From JAKZSU01 sp047517485 (GTDB taxonomy: Bacteria > Pseudomonadota > Alphaproteobacteria > UBA7887): DNA of 11,798 nt. Below are positions 1 to 7,950 of this stretch, in pieces (within the stretch, counting starts at the first letter, position 1; each line of letters starts with the position of its first letter). The stretch spans positions 1 through 11,798 of the forward strand of contig JAKZSU010000148.1 of the NCBI GenBank assembly GCA_047517485.1, read 5' to 3'. Under the pieces are notes generated by a model that was given only the letters and a program-made list of their open reading frames with translations, made no database searches and was not told where the DNA came from. The position numbers and the translations under genes were made by a program.

Positions 1-71
1 GACGAGCCAAGCTCGCCCGCATTTACCACAGGCCCATCAACAGCAACTTTCTTCTCAAAATTATCGGTCAT
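1..71 (-). CDS. Start of an unidentified gene, cut by the window edge
   Basis: Only the first 23 codons are visible, beginning MTDNFEKKVAVDGPVVNAGE. The start is well supported: ATG at 69-71 is preceded by a near-perfect Shine-Dalgarno, AAGGAGG (minus strand, 80-86), at normal spacing. The reading frame stays open to the window edge. The N-terminus is charged, with no signal peptide or membrane segment. It lies in the same direction as the truncated cyclase gene, whose stop codon at 61-63 lies inside this gene, so the two may be translationally coupled. The ribosome binding site lies within one arm of an 11-bp inverted repeat (see 82-121). I do not recognise the family from so short a stretch. 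Confidence 0.6.
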   Translation of the reverse strand, partial: MTDNFEKKVAVDGPVVNAGELGS

Positions 72-1677
72 GTTCCGGTCCTCCTTGGACACTTCGATTA
101 AGCCAATTCTGTGTCCAAGGAAATCGGGTCCGACTCACGCCCATCTCCTTGGATTCAGTCTCCGAAAGATGGTTTAGAGCCAGCCGGCTAACAAAGCTGC
201 GTTCCTCGACCGGTGCCGTGTAGTCGGGCCGCGTGGTGAGGATGATAAGGATTTGACTACGCGGCACGCTATCGAGCAGGTAGGCGATAAATTCCTTCGT
301 GGCGGCGTCAGACCAATGAACATCCTCGAACACCAGTATTTGTGGCATTCGTTCCGACTCGAGTGATAGCAACTGGTTTAATGCCTCGAATGTTTCGGCG
401 CGGCGCAGACTCGGGTCCATCGCCTGCACCGGATCATCGGGCTCTGCAACCCCAAGTAGATAATGAAGCAGCGGGAGGTTGGGGACGATGTCGGTGGCGA
501 TCCGTTCGGTCCATACTGAAATTTTGTCACGTGCCGTCTCCGATAAATTGCGTTCCTCGATACCGAACGTACGACGTAATAGCCCGATTAAAGGATGAAA
601 CGCCATCGATTGACCAAAGGATATACAACGCCCTTCGTGCCAGTCCGCCCGGCTGCCGATCTGACGACGGAACTCCATCAACAGCCGTGACTTGCCGATC
701 CCGGGATCGCCAACCACTAGAACGACCTGTCCCCGACCGGACTCCGTTTCGGAGAGTCTTTCTGTCAGGTAACCGAGTTCCACGCTACGGCCCACAAACC
801 GGGTCAGCGACTCTAAGCTGGCCGCTTCCAATTGCGTTTGTGCTTGTCCGAGGCCCGTCAACTCGAACACTTCGATTGGCTTGGGCAAGCCTTTGACGGT
901 GATGTCACCGAGCGACGCTGCCGAGACAAGACCTTCCACGAGCCGATTGGTGCTACGTGATATTCGAATCGTTCCCGGCTCGGCGGTCTGTTCCATCCGT
1001 GCCGCCAGATGCGTGGTCACGCCCACGGCCGAATAACTCATTGTCAGATCGTTGTTTATGGCACGCACTACGACCTCGCCGGAGTTGAGGCCTACGCGCA
1101 GCTGGACCGCTGGAAGAGGCGAGCCGGAAGGTCTGTTCTCAACCCTCGCATCTTGCATGTCAAGCGCTGCCCTGCATGCTCTGAACGCGTGGTCCTCGTG
1201 AGCAATGGGAGCGCCGAATATTGCCATGATTCCATCGCCCTGGACGTCATTAACGGTGCCCTCGTAGGTGTGCACGGCATCGATCATGATATTCAGCATA
1301 GGATCGAGCAGGGCCCGGGCGTCCTCCGGATCGAGCGCCTGGATAATCTCGGTCGATCCCTTGATGTCGGCGAACAAGATGGTCACCTGCTTGCGCTCGC
1401 CTTCAATCGACGATCGGGTGCTAAGGATCTTCTCCGCCAGCGGCGCCGGCGTGTAGTCTGCCGGGGGCGCTCGGCGAACCTCAGGAAAGTCTGAGCCGGC
1501 GCCAAGCGTCTTAGCGGCCCCTAGGATTTGCGCACGCGGCCCCATTGGAAGGCCGAGTTCCTTGAGCATGCCGTCGGTCAAATGCGGGACTGACGCCGGA
1601 TTGATTTCCTCTCGCTCGAAGGCCTCGGCGAACTGTCCGAGTCCAAGCCCTTCAAGCCAATCGCGGATGTCGGACAT
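61..1677 (-). CDS. SAM-domain / class III cyclase / AAA-ATPase protein, C-terminally truncated
   Basis: This is a cytoplasmic signalling-type protein of 538 residues. The ATG at 1675-1677 is preferred over one nine codons upstream because GGAGGGG lies just before it and MSDIRDWLEGLGL is a typical family start. Residues 1-58 form a SAM-like helical domain. Residues 95-275 form a class III nucleotidyl cyclase domain, with metal aspartates in FADIKGS (about D104) and GDGIMAIFGAP (about D148). The usual transition-state Asn is His in THLAARMEQ, as I recall is common in this subfamily. Residues 290-500 are an AAA/STAND-type ATPase with Walker A GDPGIGKS (about 322-329) and Walker B ILVFED (about 446-451). 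Family members usually continue to roughly 1,000 residues with a TPR-like C-terminus. Here similarity ends at LSETESKEM, and 26 unrelated residues follow before a stop that overlaps the next gene. Cyclase activity is plausible but unproven, and ATPase-dependent control is probably impaired. Confidence 0.8.
   Translation of the reverse strand: MSDIRDWLEGLGLGQFAEAFEREEINPASVPHLTDGMLKELGLPMGPRAQILGAAKTLGAGSDFPEVRRAPPADYTPAPLAEKILSTRSSIEGERKQVTILFADIKGSTEIIQALDPEDARALLDPMLNIMIDAVHTYEGTVNDVQGDGIMAIFGAPIAHEDHAFRACRAALDMQDARVENRPSGSPLPAVQLRVGLNSGEVVVRAINNDLTMSYSAVGVTTHLAARMEQTAEPGTIRISRSTNRLVEGLVSAASLGDITVKGLPKPIEVFELTGLGQAQTQLEAASLESLTRFVGRSVELGYLTERLSETESGRGQVVLVVGDPGIGKSRLLMEFRRQIGSRADWHEGRCISFGQSMAFHPLIGLLRRTFGIEERNLSETARDKISVWTERIATDIVPNLPLLHYLLGVAEPDDPVQAMDPSLRRAETFEALNQLLSLESERMPQILVFEDVHWSDAATKEFIAYLLDSVPRSQILIILTTRPDYTAPVEERSFVSRLALNHLSETESKEMGVSRTRFPWTQNWLNRSVQGGPEHDR
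82..121 (-). promoter_or_regulatory. Inverted repeat enclosing a ribosome binding site
   Basis: Two perfect 11-base arms, TCCTTGGACAC and GTGTCCAAGGA, are separated by 18 bases. On the minus-strand transcript the 3' arm contains AAGGA, the core of the Shine-Dalgarno for the gene starting at 71. If the RNA folds, that ribosome site would be paired. There is no T-run, so it is not an intrinsic terminator. It could equally be a protein-binding palindrome or the scar of a mobile element. The repeat is seen directly; its role is inferred. Confidence 0.45.
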
Positions 1678-1852
1678 GCTGCCCCTCCGGCACGCAGCAT
1701 ACACAGATTCATCTCGTTGCAGCTACCGCATGAAAGTTCTGCAAATGGCTAAACCCGGACTAATTTCGACATCCTATGAAACGTCCGCTACTGGGAAATA
1801 CCGACATCGCGAGTTTGCGCTTACTCGACTGCCGCGACGCAGCGCCCCACCG

Positions 1853-3949
1853 TCACCCGATCAGCGCCCGCCACTCATCCTCGGTCAGCACCGCGACCCC
1901 GAGTTCACCCGCCTTCTTGAGCTTCGATCCGGCGTCCTCTCCCGCCACCAAATAGTCCGTCCGCGCCGAGACCGAGCCCGCCACCTTGGCGCCCAGCGCT
2001 TGCGCCCGCGCTTTCGCCTCGGCGCGGCCCATGCCGGCGAACTTGCCGGTAAAGACAACAGTCTTGCCGGTGATCGGCGAGGTCGCCGCGGGCGCCGCGA
2101 AAGTCTCGACCCGGACCTCGGCGGCCAAATCCGCCACCACCGCCCGGTTGTGGGGCTCGGTGAAAAAGTCGATGATGTCGGCGGCGACCTTTGGCCCGAT
2201 GCCGTCGATGCCGACGAGGTCGGCGTAGGCCTCGCTCTCCTCATCGCGCGCCGCGTCGGCAGCCGCGATCAGCGCCTCCAGCGCACCGTAATGCTGGGCC
2301 AACAGTCGCGCGTTGGCTTGGCCGATCTGGCGGATGCCGAGCGCGAGGATAAAGCGGTCGAGCCCGATCTCGCGCCGCGCCTCGATTGCCGCCATGAGAT
2401 TGCGCACCGAGGTCTCGCCCCAGCCTTCGCGCGTGCGCAAGTCGTCGGCGTGGGCTTCGAGGCCAAACAGGTCGGCGGGCGAGCGCACCAAGCCTTCGTG
2501 CCAAAAGACCGTGATCTGCTTTTCGCCCAGACCGTCGATGTCGAAGGCGTCGCGGCCGACGAAATGGCGCAGACGCTCGACCGCCTGGGCGTCGCAGATC
2601 AGGCCGCCGGTACACCGCCGCGCCGCCTCGCCGTCCTCGCGCACCGCGCTGCTGTCGCACACCGGACAACGCTTGGGAAAGGTGAATTGTTTCGTGCCCT
2701 TGGGTCGCTCGGCCTTGACCACCTCGACCACCTTGGGGATCACGTCGCCGGCGCGCTCGACGACCACCGTGTCGCCGACCCGAATGTCTTTCTCGGCGAT
2801 GTAGTCCTCGTTATGCAAGGTCGCCCTCGACACCACGACGCCACCGACTGTCACCGGCGCCAGGTTGGCGACCGGGGTCAGGGTGCCGGTGCGCCCGACC
2901 TGGATGGTGATCGCGTCGAGCACGGTCGTCGCCTGTTCCGCCGGGAACTTGTGGGCGATCGCCCAGCGCGGGCTGCGGCTGATGGTGCCGAGACGCGCCT
3001 GCCAATCGAGCCAGTCGACCTTGTAAACCACCCCATCGATATCGAAGCCGAAGCCGGCTCGGCCGGCGGCGATTTTTTGGTGGTACTCGAGCAGCCCGTC
3101 TAGCGTGTCGCACAACGCGGTCGGCTCGTTGAGCACGAAGCCGAATTCGTGCAAACGGTCGCGGGCTTGCGCCATCGTCGCGCCGAGTGGCGCCTCGGTG
3201 TCTTCACTACCCGCGACCTCGCCCCAGGCATAAGCGAAAAAATGCAACTTTCGCGCCGCCGTGATCGTCGAATCGAGTTGGCGCAGACCGCCGGCGGCGG
3301 CGTTGCGCGGATTGGCGAAGGCCGGCTCGTCCGCCGCCTCGCGCGCTTCGTTGAGCGCGGCGAAATCGGGTTTGGTCATATAGACCTCGCCGCGCACCTC
3401 CAGCACCTCCGGCACGCGGTTGCCGGCGAGGCGTATTGGGATATCGCCGATGGTCTTCAGGTTCGCCGTCACGTCCTCGCCTTCCGCGCCGTCGCCGCGG
3501 GTCACCCCCTGGACGAAGCGCGCCCCCTCATAGCGCAGCGATGCCGACAGGCCGTCGATCTTGGGTTCGGCGAGCAGCGCCACTTCGGTTGCCTCGTCGA
3601 GATCGAGAAAGCGCCGGATGCGGGCGAGAAAGTCGGCGACGTCGGTTCCGTCGAAGGCATTGCCGAGCGACAGCATCGGCACCGCGTGGCGGATCTTCCG
3701 AAAGCCGCTGGTCGGCGGCGCGCCGACGCGCTCGGATGGGCTGTCGGCGCGCTTGAGCTCGGGAAAACGCGCCTCGATCGCCTGGTTGCGGCGGCGCAAG
3801 CCGTCATACTCGCCGTCGGTGATCTCCGGCGTGTCGCGATTGTAATAGGCCTCGTCGTGACGCGCGATCTCGGCGGCGAGGCGCGCCAGTTCCGCCTCCG
3901 CCTGATTTTTAGTTAGTGTAGCAATATTATTCGACCCGGGGGGTGTCAT
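1853..3949 (-). CDS. ligA: NAD+-dependent DNA ligase LigA
   Basis: It seals nicks in duplex DNA using NAD+, in replication (Okazaki fragment joining) and repair. At 698 residues it has normal length and all domains are present in order. The Ia domain carries HDEAYY (31-36) and DGEYDGL. The adenylation domain carries AEPKIDGLS with the AMP-accepting Lys at about 130. An OB fold follows, then a four-Cys zinc finger (CPVC at about 425, later Cys near 442 and 448), helix-hairpin-helix repeats, and a C-terminal BRCT domain from about residue 620. ATG at 3947-3949 overlaps the recN stop as ATGA, which fixes the start and implies translational coupling. The first 18 codons are unusually AT-rich against the rest and carry no conserved motif. 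No clear terminator is visible in the 175 bases before the cyclase gene. Confidence 0.97.
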   Translation of the reverse strand: MTPPGSNNIATLTKNQAEAELARLAAEIARHDEAYYNRDTPEITDGEYDGLRRRNQAIEARFPELKRADSPSERVGAPPTSGFRKIRHAVPMLSLGNAFDGTDVADFLARIRRFLDLDEATEVALLAEPKIDGLSASLRYEGARFVQGVTRGDGAEGEDVTANLKTIGDIPIRLAGNRVPEVLEVRGEVYMTKPDFAALNEAREAADEPAFANPRNAAAGGLRQLDSTITAARKLHFFAYAWGEVAGSEDTEAPLGATMAQARDRLHEFGFVLNEPTALCDTLDGLLEYHQKIAAGRAGFGFDIDGVVYKVDWLDWQARLGTISRSPRWAIAHKFPAEQATTVLDAITIQVGRTGTLTPVANLAPVTVGGVVVSRATLHNEDYIAEKDIRVGDTVVVERAGDVIPKVVEVVKAERPKGTKQFTFPKRCPVCDSSAVREDGEAARRCTGGLICDAQAVERLRHFVGRDAFDIDGLGEKQITVFWHEGLVRSPADLFGLEAHADDLRTREGWGETSVRNLMAAIEARREIGLDRFILALGIRQIGQANARLLAQHYGALEALIAAADAARDEESEAYADLVGIDGIGPKVAADIIDFFTEPHNRAVVADLAAEVRVETFAAPAATSPITGKTVVFTGKFAGMGRAEAKARAQALGAKVAGSVSARTDYLVAGEDAGSKLKKAGELGVAVLTEDEWRALIG

Positions 3950-5655
3950 GCCGTAGTGCTCGCTTCCGATCCGCCTTCCAGCAAGCGCGACGCGGCGGCG
4001 CGGGCTTGCTCGGTAACTTCCGCGCCGGCGAGCATGCGGGCGACCTCCTCGAGCCGCGCCGCGCCGTCCAACGGCTCGACCAAGGTCTTCGTCGTCGTCT
4101 TCGCCTTCGCCTTCGCCTTCGCCGACTCCTTCGCCACCCGAAAGTGAACCCCGGCCTGCGCCGCCACTTGCGGCTGATGGGTGACCACCAGGACCTGCGC
4201 GCGCATCCCCAGCCGCGCCAGGCGAACCCCCACCGCGTGCGCCGTCGCGCCGCCGATGCCGGCGTCGATTTCGTCGAACACCAACGTGGCGATGCCGTGC
4301 GACTGCGACAATGCGACGCTGAGCGCGAGCATCAATCGCGACAGCTCACCACCGGATGCAATGGCCCCGAGGTCGCCCGCCGGCTGGCCCGGATTTGTCG
4401 CGACCGCGAAGGCGACGCGCTCGGCACCATCGGGTCCCCAGCGGTCTTCGTTCAAGGCCTCGAGGCGGGTCGCGAAGCGGGCGGCGGCGAGCTTGAGCGG
4501 TGGCAATTCGCGGTTGACCAATTTGTCGAGACGGCGCGCGGCGGCGGCCCTCGCCTTGGTCAACGCCGCGGCCGCCTGTCGGTAGCTGGCGCGCGCCTCG
4601 TCCACCGCGACACGCTGTGCCGCCAGAGCTTCTTCGCCGGCCTCGATCGCTTCCAGGCGGGCGGCCAAATCGGTTCGCAAATCGGCCAACCCGTCGACCT
4701 CGACACCGTGCCGCCGGGCGAGGCCGCGCAAACCGAACAGGCGCTCCTCGACCGCTTCGAGCCGTTTGGGTTCGACCTCGAGTGTGTGCCCCGCCGCGTC
4801 GAGTAAGCTGGCCGCCTCGTCGACCTCGATCGCCGCCCGCTCGAGCGCCGCAACCAACGCGTCGAGCCGCCCCGCCGCCGACGGCGCGACATCCCCGACC
4901 AGCGCCTGGGCGCTACGGATCGCCTGATCGGCCGGCGGCGTGCCGTTCAACGCCTGCGCCGCGGCATTCAGCGCGGCGGCGATTTTCTCCGCCGCCATGA
5001 GGAAGCCGCGCTCGTCGGCCAGGGTTGTTGCTTCGCCCGGCTCCGGCGCCAGCGCGTCGAGGTCGGCGACGAAGTCGCGCAATTCCTCGCCGCGAGCGGC
5101 CTCTTCGGTGGCATCGCGTTCGGCGTCGGCGAGCCGGTCGTGGGCGTCGCGCCACCCGCCATGGGCGGTGCGGCACAATGCCAGCGCCGGCGCCAGCCCG
5201 GCGAAGCCGTCGAGCGCCAGGCGATGGGTGCGCACGTCCATCAGTCCGAGCCGGTCATGCTGGCCGTAAATTTCAACCAAGTGCCCGGCGAGGTCCGCCA
5301 ACGCCGCGACGGTCACCGATTGGTCGTTGATAAAGCCGCGCGAGCGTCCGTCGGCGGCGAGGGTTCGGCGCAACACGACGTCTTCGTCCGGGTTGTGATC
5401 AAGGCCGCGTTCGTCGAGCCATCGGCGGGCGGGATGGTCGGCGGCGACCTCGAAGGCGGCGGTCACCGCGGCGCGATCGGCGCCGGCGCGCAGCAAGCTG
5501 GTATCGGCGCGTTTACCCAGCGCCAATCCCAAGGCGTCGAGAAGGATCGATTTGCCGGCACCGGTCTCGCCGGTCAGCGCGCACAGCCCGGGCCCGAAAT
5601 CGAGGTCGAGCCGGTCGATCAGGACGACATCGCGAACCGAAAGGCGCAACAGCAC
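3946..5655 (-). CDS. recN: DNA repair protein RecN
   Basis: RecN is an SMC-like ATPase of double-strand-break repair that acts with RecA on the nucleoid. At 569 residues it is full length. Walker A is GETGAGKS (29-36). Two long Ala/Glu/Arg-rich coiled-coil segments occupy the middle. The ABC signature is SGGELSRLMLALS (about 430), Walker B is LVFDEIDAGIGG (about 455), and the switch His is in VVTHQPQVAAQAG (about 490). The start is GTG at 5653-5655, 12 bases after the bamD stop. No strong Shine-Dalgarno is visible, so coupling to bamD translation is likely, but MLLRLSVRDVVLIDRLDLDF is a typical RecN N-terminus. Near the C-terminus a hexanucleotide run encodes an Ala-Lys repeat followed by Thr/Lys, probably a flexible basic insert. 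Confidence 0.97.
   Translation of the reverse strand: MLLRLSVRDVVLIDRLDLDFGPGLCALTGETGAGKSILLDALGLALGKRADTSLLRAGADRAAVTAAFEVAADHPARRWLDERGLDHNPDEDVVLRRTLAADGRSRGFINDQSVTVAALADLAGHLVEIYGQHDRLGLMDVRTHRLALDGFAGLAPALALCRTAHGGWRDAHDRLADAERDATEEAARGEELRDFVADLDALAPEPGEATTLADERGFLMAAEKIAAALNAAAQALNGTPPADQAIRSAQALVGDVAPSAAGRLDALVAALERAAIEVDEAASLLDAAGHTLEVEPKRLEAVEERLFGLRGLARRHGVEVDGLADLRTDLAARLEAIEAGEEALAAQRVAVDEARASYRQAAAALTKARAAAARRLDKLVNRELPPLKLAAARFATRLEALNEDRWGPDGAERVAFAVATNPGQPAGDLGAIASGGELSRLMLALSVALSQSHGIATLVFDEIDAGIGGATAHAVGVRLARLGMRAQVLVVTHQPQVAAQAGVHFRVAKESAKAKAKAKTTTKTLVEPLDGAARLEEVARMLAGAEVTEQARAAASRLLEGGSEASTTA
4099..4122 (+). repeat. Hexanucleotide tandem repeat inside recN
   Basis: Four tandem copies of CTTCGC (plus strand) encode alternating Lys-Ala residues in RecN at about residues 511-518, between the switch-His segment and the C-terminal tail. 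The unit is six bases, so copy-number change would lengthen or shorten the basic linker without a frameshift. A GTC triplet run lies immediately to its left and encodes Thr/Lys residues. Confidence 0.7.
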
Positions 5656-5667
5656 GGCGCGGCCCGA

Positions 5668-6507
5668 TCAGAAAATGCGCGCGAGCCAGGAACTCTCGTT
5701 CAACCGCGGCTCCAATTCGCGCTCTTCCAGCAGCGCGTACGAATCCTGATACCATTCGCTGCCGGGAAAATTGTGGCCCAAGACCGCCGCCGCGGCCTGC
5801 GCCTCGGCAACCACACCGAGCGCGAGGTAACATTCGGTCAAGCGCAACAACGCCTCCGGCACATGACTAGTGGTCTGGTACTCGGCGACCACGTTGCGGA
5901 ACCGGTTGATCCCGGCGAGATAGAATTCGAGATCCTGGTAGGTCCGCCCGACCTCCATCTCCTTGCCCGCGAGATGGTCGCGCGCGAGGGATATCTTGAG
6001 TGCCGCGTCGCGGGCATATTTCGAGTCCGGATAGCGCCGGCCGATCTCCTCGAAAGTATCGAGCGCCAACTCGGTCATGCGTTGGTCGCGCCCGACATCG
6101 GATATGCGCTCGTAATAGGAGATGCCGATCAGGTAATGCGCGTACGCCGCGTCGGGATTGCCGGGATGCAATTCGATGAAGCGTTGCGCCGCGAGCACGG
6201 CCTCGTCGTAATCATCGGCCTGATAGCGGGCGTAGGCGGTCATCAGCTGCGCCTTGGTGGCCCACACCGAATAGGGATGTTGGCGCTCGACTTCCTCGAA
6301 GCCGCGCGCCGCGTCCTTGAAATCGCCGTCGAGCAACAGATTGAACGCCTCGTTGTAGAGATCCTCGACCGGTCGTTCGAGGTAGACCTCGGCGTCGTCG
6401 GAGCACGCGGCCACCCCAGCGATCAAGAACGCCGCGACGATCGTCGCCAATGCGCGTCGCGGCGGTAACTGTTTAGCGTCGGTTTTCGCCGCCGTTTGCT
6501 CGGGCAT
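5668..6507 (-). CDS. bamD: Outer membrane protein assembly lipoprotein BamD
   Basis: This is an essential lipoprotein of the Bam complex, which folds and inserts beta-barrel proteins into the outer membrane. It works with BamA at the inner face of that membrane. The 279-residue product has a basic N-terminus, a hydrophobic stretch and a lipobox ending VAAC with the lipidated Cys at 35. TPR-type helical repeats follow: NEAFNLLLDGDFKDAARGFE, then AAQRFIELHPGNPDAAYAHY, then LALDTFEEIGRRYPDSKYA. The motif VERQHPYS is typical of the family. The ATG at 6505-6507 lacks an obvious Shine-Dalgarno and other ATGs nearby are out of frame, so the first few residues are uncertain. It is first in the bamD-recN-ligA operon. 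In many alphaproteobacteria lpxC and ftsZ lie upstream, but here a divergent gene does. Confidence 0.95.
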   Translation of the reverse strand: MPEQTAAKTDAKQLPPRRALATIVAAFLIAGVAACSDDAEVYLERPVEDLYNEAFNLLLDGDFKDAARGFEEVERQHPYSVWATKAQLMTAYARYQADDYDEAVLAAQRFIELHPGNPDAAYAHYLIGISYYERISDVGRDQRMTELALDTFEEIGRRYPDSKYARDAALKISLARDHLAGKEMEVGRTYQDLEFYLAGINRFRNVVAEYQTTSHVPEALLRLTECYLALGVVAEAQAAAAVLGHNFPGSEWYQDSYALLEERELEPRLNESSWLARIF

Positions 6508-6551
6508 CCATCAAATCCGTGGTCATGTCGATGATTTCTCTCAAGCGGGCG

Positions 6552-6557
6552 AGTATA
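6552..6557 (-). promoter_or_regulatory. Possible -10 box for bamD-recN-ligA
   Basis: On the minus strand TATACT lies about 45 bases upstream of the bamD start. No good -35 box sits 16-18 bases further upstream (CTGGGC at the right distance is weak). It is the best candidate in the divergent intergenic region for the operon promoter, but it is a single-motif call. Confidence 0.3.
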
Positions 6558-6637
6558 TCACGCGGCGTGGCAACGCCCAGGTTTGACTTTAGTCCCTGGA
6601 CCCCCCCGGCCCGAGGGTTGAAAAATTACCGACAGCC

Positions 6638-6666
6638 TTGACATTTAGGCCCCTCCACCAGCTAAA
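6638..6666 (+). promoter_or_regulatory. Sigma70-type promoter for the secreted cyclase-family gene
   Basis: A perfect -35 hexamer TTGACA (6638-6643) is followed, after a 17-base spacer, by GCTAAA (6661-6666), a weak -10. Together they lie about 60 bases before the ATG at 6726, which has a strong Shine-Dalgarno (AGGGAGGA). The consensus -35 is notable in such GC-rich DNA. The surrounding 6508-6725 stretch is otherwise non-coding and separates divergent units. Confidence 0.5.
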
Positions 6667-6725
6667 TGCCTCACGCTACGGATGCGAATGGCAGCCGTGC
6701 AGCGATATCTCCAGGGAGGAAATTT

Positions 6726-7790
6726 ATGAAGAATCTAAAAGTAATCGCCGTCGCCGGTGCGTTTGGGGCGGCGATGGCGGTCAGCAGTGCGGCGTATGCC
6801 GACTGCACGGTTGAAAATCAGGACGGCTGCATCGGCAAGCCGTGGGTCGATGGCGACGTCATGGAAACGCCGCTCGGCTCGAAATGGTGGCCGAATGAGT
6901 TGTGGGGCGAGGGTGACCAGGCCGGTTCGACCAACTGGTACAAGAAGTCTGAAGTCGTCCTCCGCGCGATCGCCCAGATCAAGCAAGGCAAGACCTTGAA
7001 GATGGGTCATGAATATACCGCCGAAATGCCGCTGTTCGGAGCCCGCAAGTTCTCCTTGCGTATTCCTGGCACACCGACCGGTGGCCCGTTCGGCCCGAAC
7101 CAGATCATGTGGAACGACGAGTTCCTGTCGACCGAAGTCGGTCAGGTCGGAACCCAGTTCGACGGCCTCGGCCATATCGGTGTGCAAGTTGGCGCGGCGG
7201 GCGACAAGACCGAGATGCGTTGGTACAACGGCTTCAGCGCTCTCGATATGGGTAGCCCCTACGGCCTGATGAAAAACGGCGTCGAGCATCTCAATCCGAT
7301 CATCGCCCGCGGCATCTTGATCGATGTTGCCAGCTATCGCGGCGTCGATTCGATGGAATCCGGCGAAGTCATCACCATGGACGACGTCAAGGGCGCGCTT
7401 GCCAAACAGGGCATGGCTGACTTTGTCGGCATGCCCGGCGACGCGCTGGTCTTCCGCAGCGGTTGGGAGATGTATTGGGGCGACCCGGTCAAGTACAATG
7501 ACGGCTGCCCCGGCATCGGCATGGAAGTCGCCAAGTGGATCGCCGAAGACGTCAAAGCCGGCGTCACCGGTTTCGACACCTGGCCTGGCGATGCGGTTCC
7601 GAATCCGGATCCGGCGTGCGTGTTCTGCGTCCATCAGTACCTGCAGACCCGTCACGGTATCGTCAATCAGGAGAACATGTTGCTCTCCGAAGCGGCTTCT
7701 CTCGGCGTCTATCAGTTCGCCTATTTCTACAGCCCGACCCCGATCAAGGGCGCCACGGGTTCGATGGGCGCGCCGGTGGGTATCTACTAG
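6726..7790 (+). CDS. Secreted cyclase / kynurenine formamidase-like hydrolase
   Basis: This 354-residue protein belongs to the metal-dependent cyclase family that includes kynurenine formamidase (Cyclase, PF04199, COG1878). Evidence is the GTQFDGLGH motif near residue 141-150, where the canonical sequence is GTHxDxxxH, and the conserved C-terminal PIKGATGS. The first metal-motif His is Gln, which I believe occurs in a sub-branch of the family, so activity and substrate are open. A Sec signal peptide is clear: MKNLK, a hydrophobic core, then SAAYA cleaved before residue 26. The protein should therefore be periplasmic, unlike cytoplasmic KynB. Cysteines at the mature N-terminus, in NDGCPG and in CVFC could form disulfides. 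The ATG at 6726 has a strong Shine-Dalgarno (AGGGAGGA). It stands alone, with its own promoter and terminator. Confidence 0.8.
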   Translation: MKNLKVIAVAGAFGAAMAVSSAAYADCTVENQDGCIGKPWVDGDVMETPLGSKWWPNELWGEGDQAGSTNWYKKSEVVLRAIAQIKQGKTLKMGHEYTAEMPLFGARKFSLRIPGTPTGGPFGPNQIMWNDEFLSTEVGQVGTQFDGLGHIGVQVGAAGDKTEMRWYNGFSALDMGSPYGLMKNGVEHLNPIIARGILIDVASYRGVDSMESGEVITMDDVKGALAKQGMADFVGMPGDALVFRSGWEMYWGDPVKYNDGCPGIGMEVAKWIAEDVKAGVTGFDTWPGDAVPNPDPACVFCVHQYLQTRHGIVNQENMLLSEAASLGVYQFAYFYSPTPIKGATGSMGAPVGIY

Positions 7791-7839
7791 GATCACCCTC
7801 TGACGTGTGATCGGGTCAAATCCGGTCGCGAACAAGATC

Positions 7840-7874
7840 GCGGGGCGTGCCGATGGCGCGCCCCGCTTTCGTTT
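7840..7874 (+). terminator. Rho-independent terminator after the secreted cyclase gene
   Basis: A 12-pair stem with one wobble (GCGGGGCGTGCC / GGCGCGCCCCGC) and a three-base GAT loop is followed by TTTCGTTT. It lies about 50 bases after the stop at 7790. It ends the single-gene unit and isolates it from the next operon. Confidence 0.85.
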
Positions 7875-7950
7875 GGCCTAGATCAGAACCACAGTGCGTG
7901 CTAGGTCGATAGGTAAGTCCCGGAAAGGATCCGGGGCTTGGAGACCGCCC

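Noticed and set aside
1678..1852. Terminator or promoter between ligA and the cyclase gene
   Set aside because: Only a 4-bp stem without a T-run and no paired -35/-10 boxes could be found, too little to call.
1562..3103. Long plus-strand open frame opposite ligA
   Set aside because: Composition is the Arg/Asp/His-rich pattern of antisense frames. ligA on the other strand is complete and unmistakable.
5140..6468. Long plus-strand open frame opposite recN and bamD
   Set aside because: It spans two well-supported genes in antisense and has no domain signature or start signal.
6735..7835. Long minus-strand open frame opposite the secreted cyclase gene
   Set aside because: It is antisense to a gene with clear signal peptide, motifs, Shine-Dalgarno and terminator. 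Long antisense frames are common in high-GC DNA and this one has no recognisable motif.
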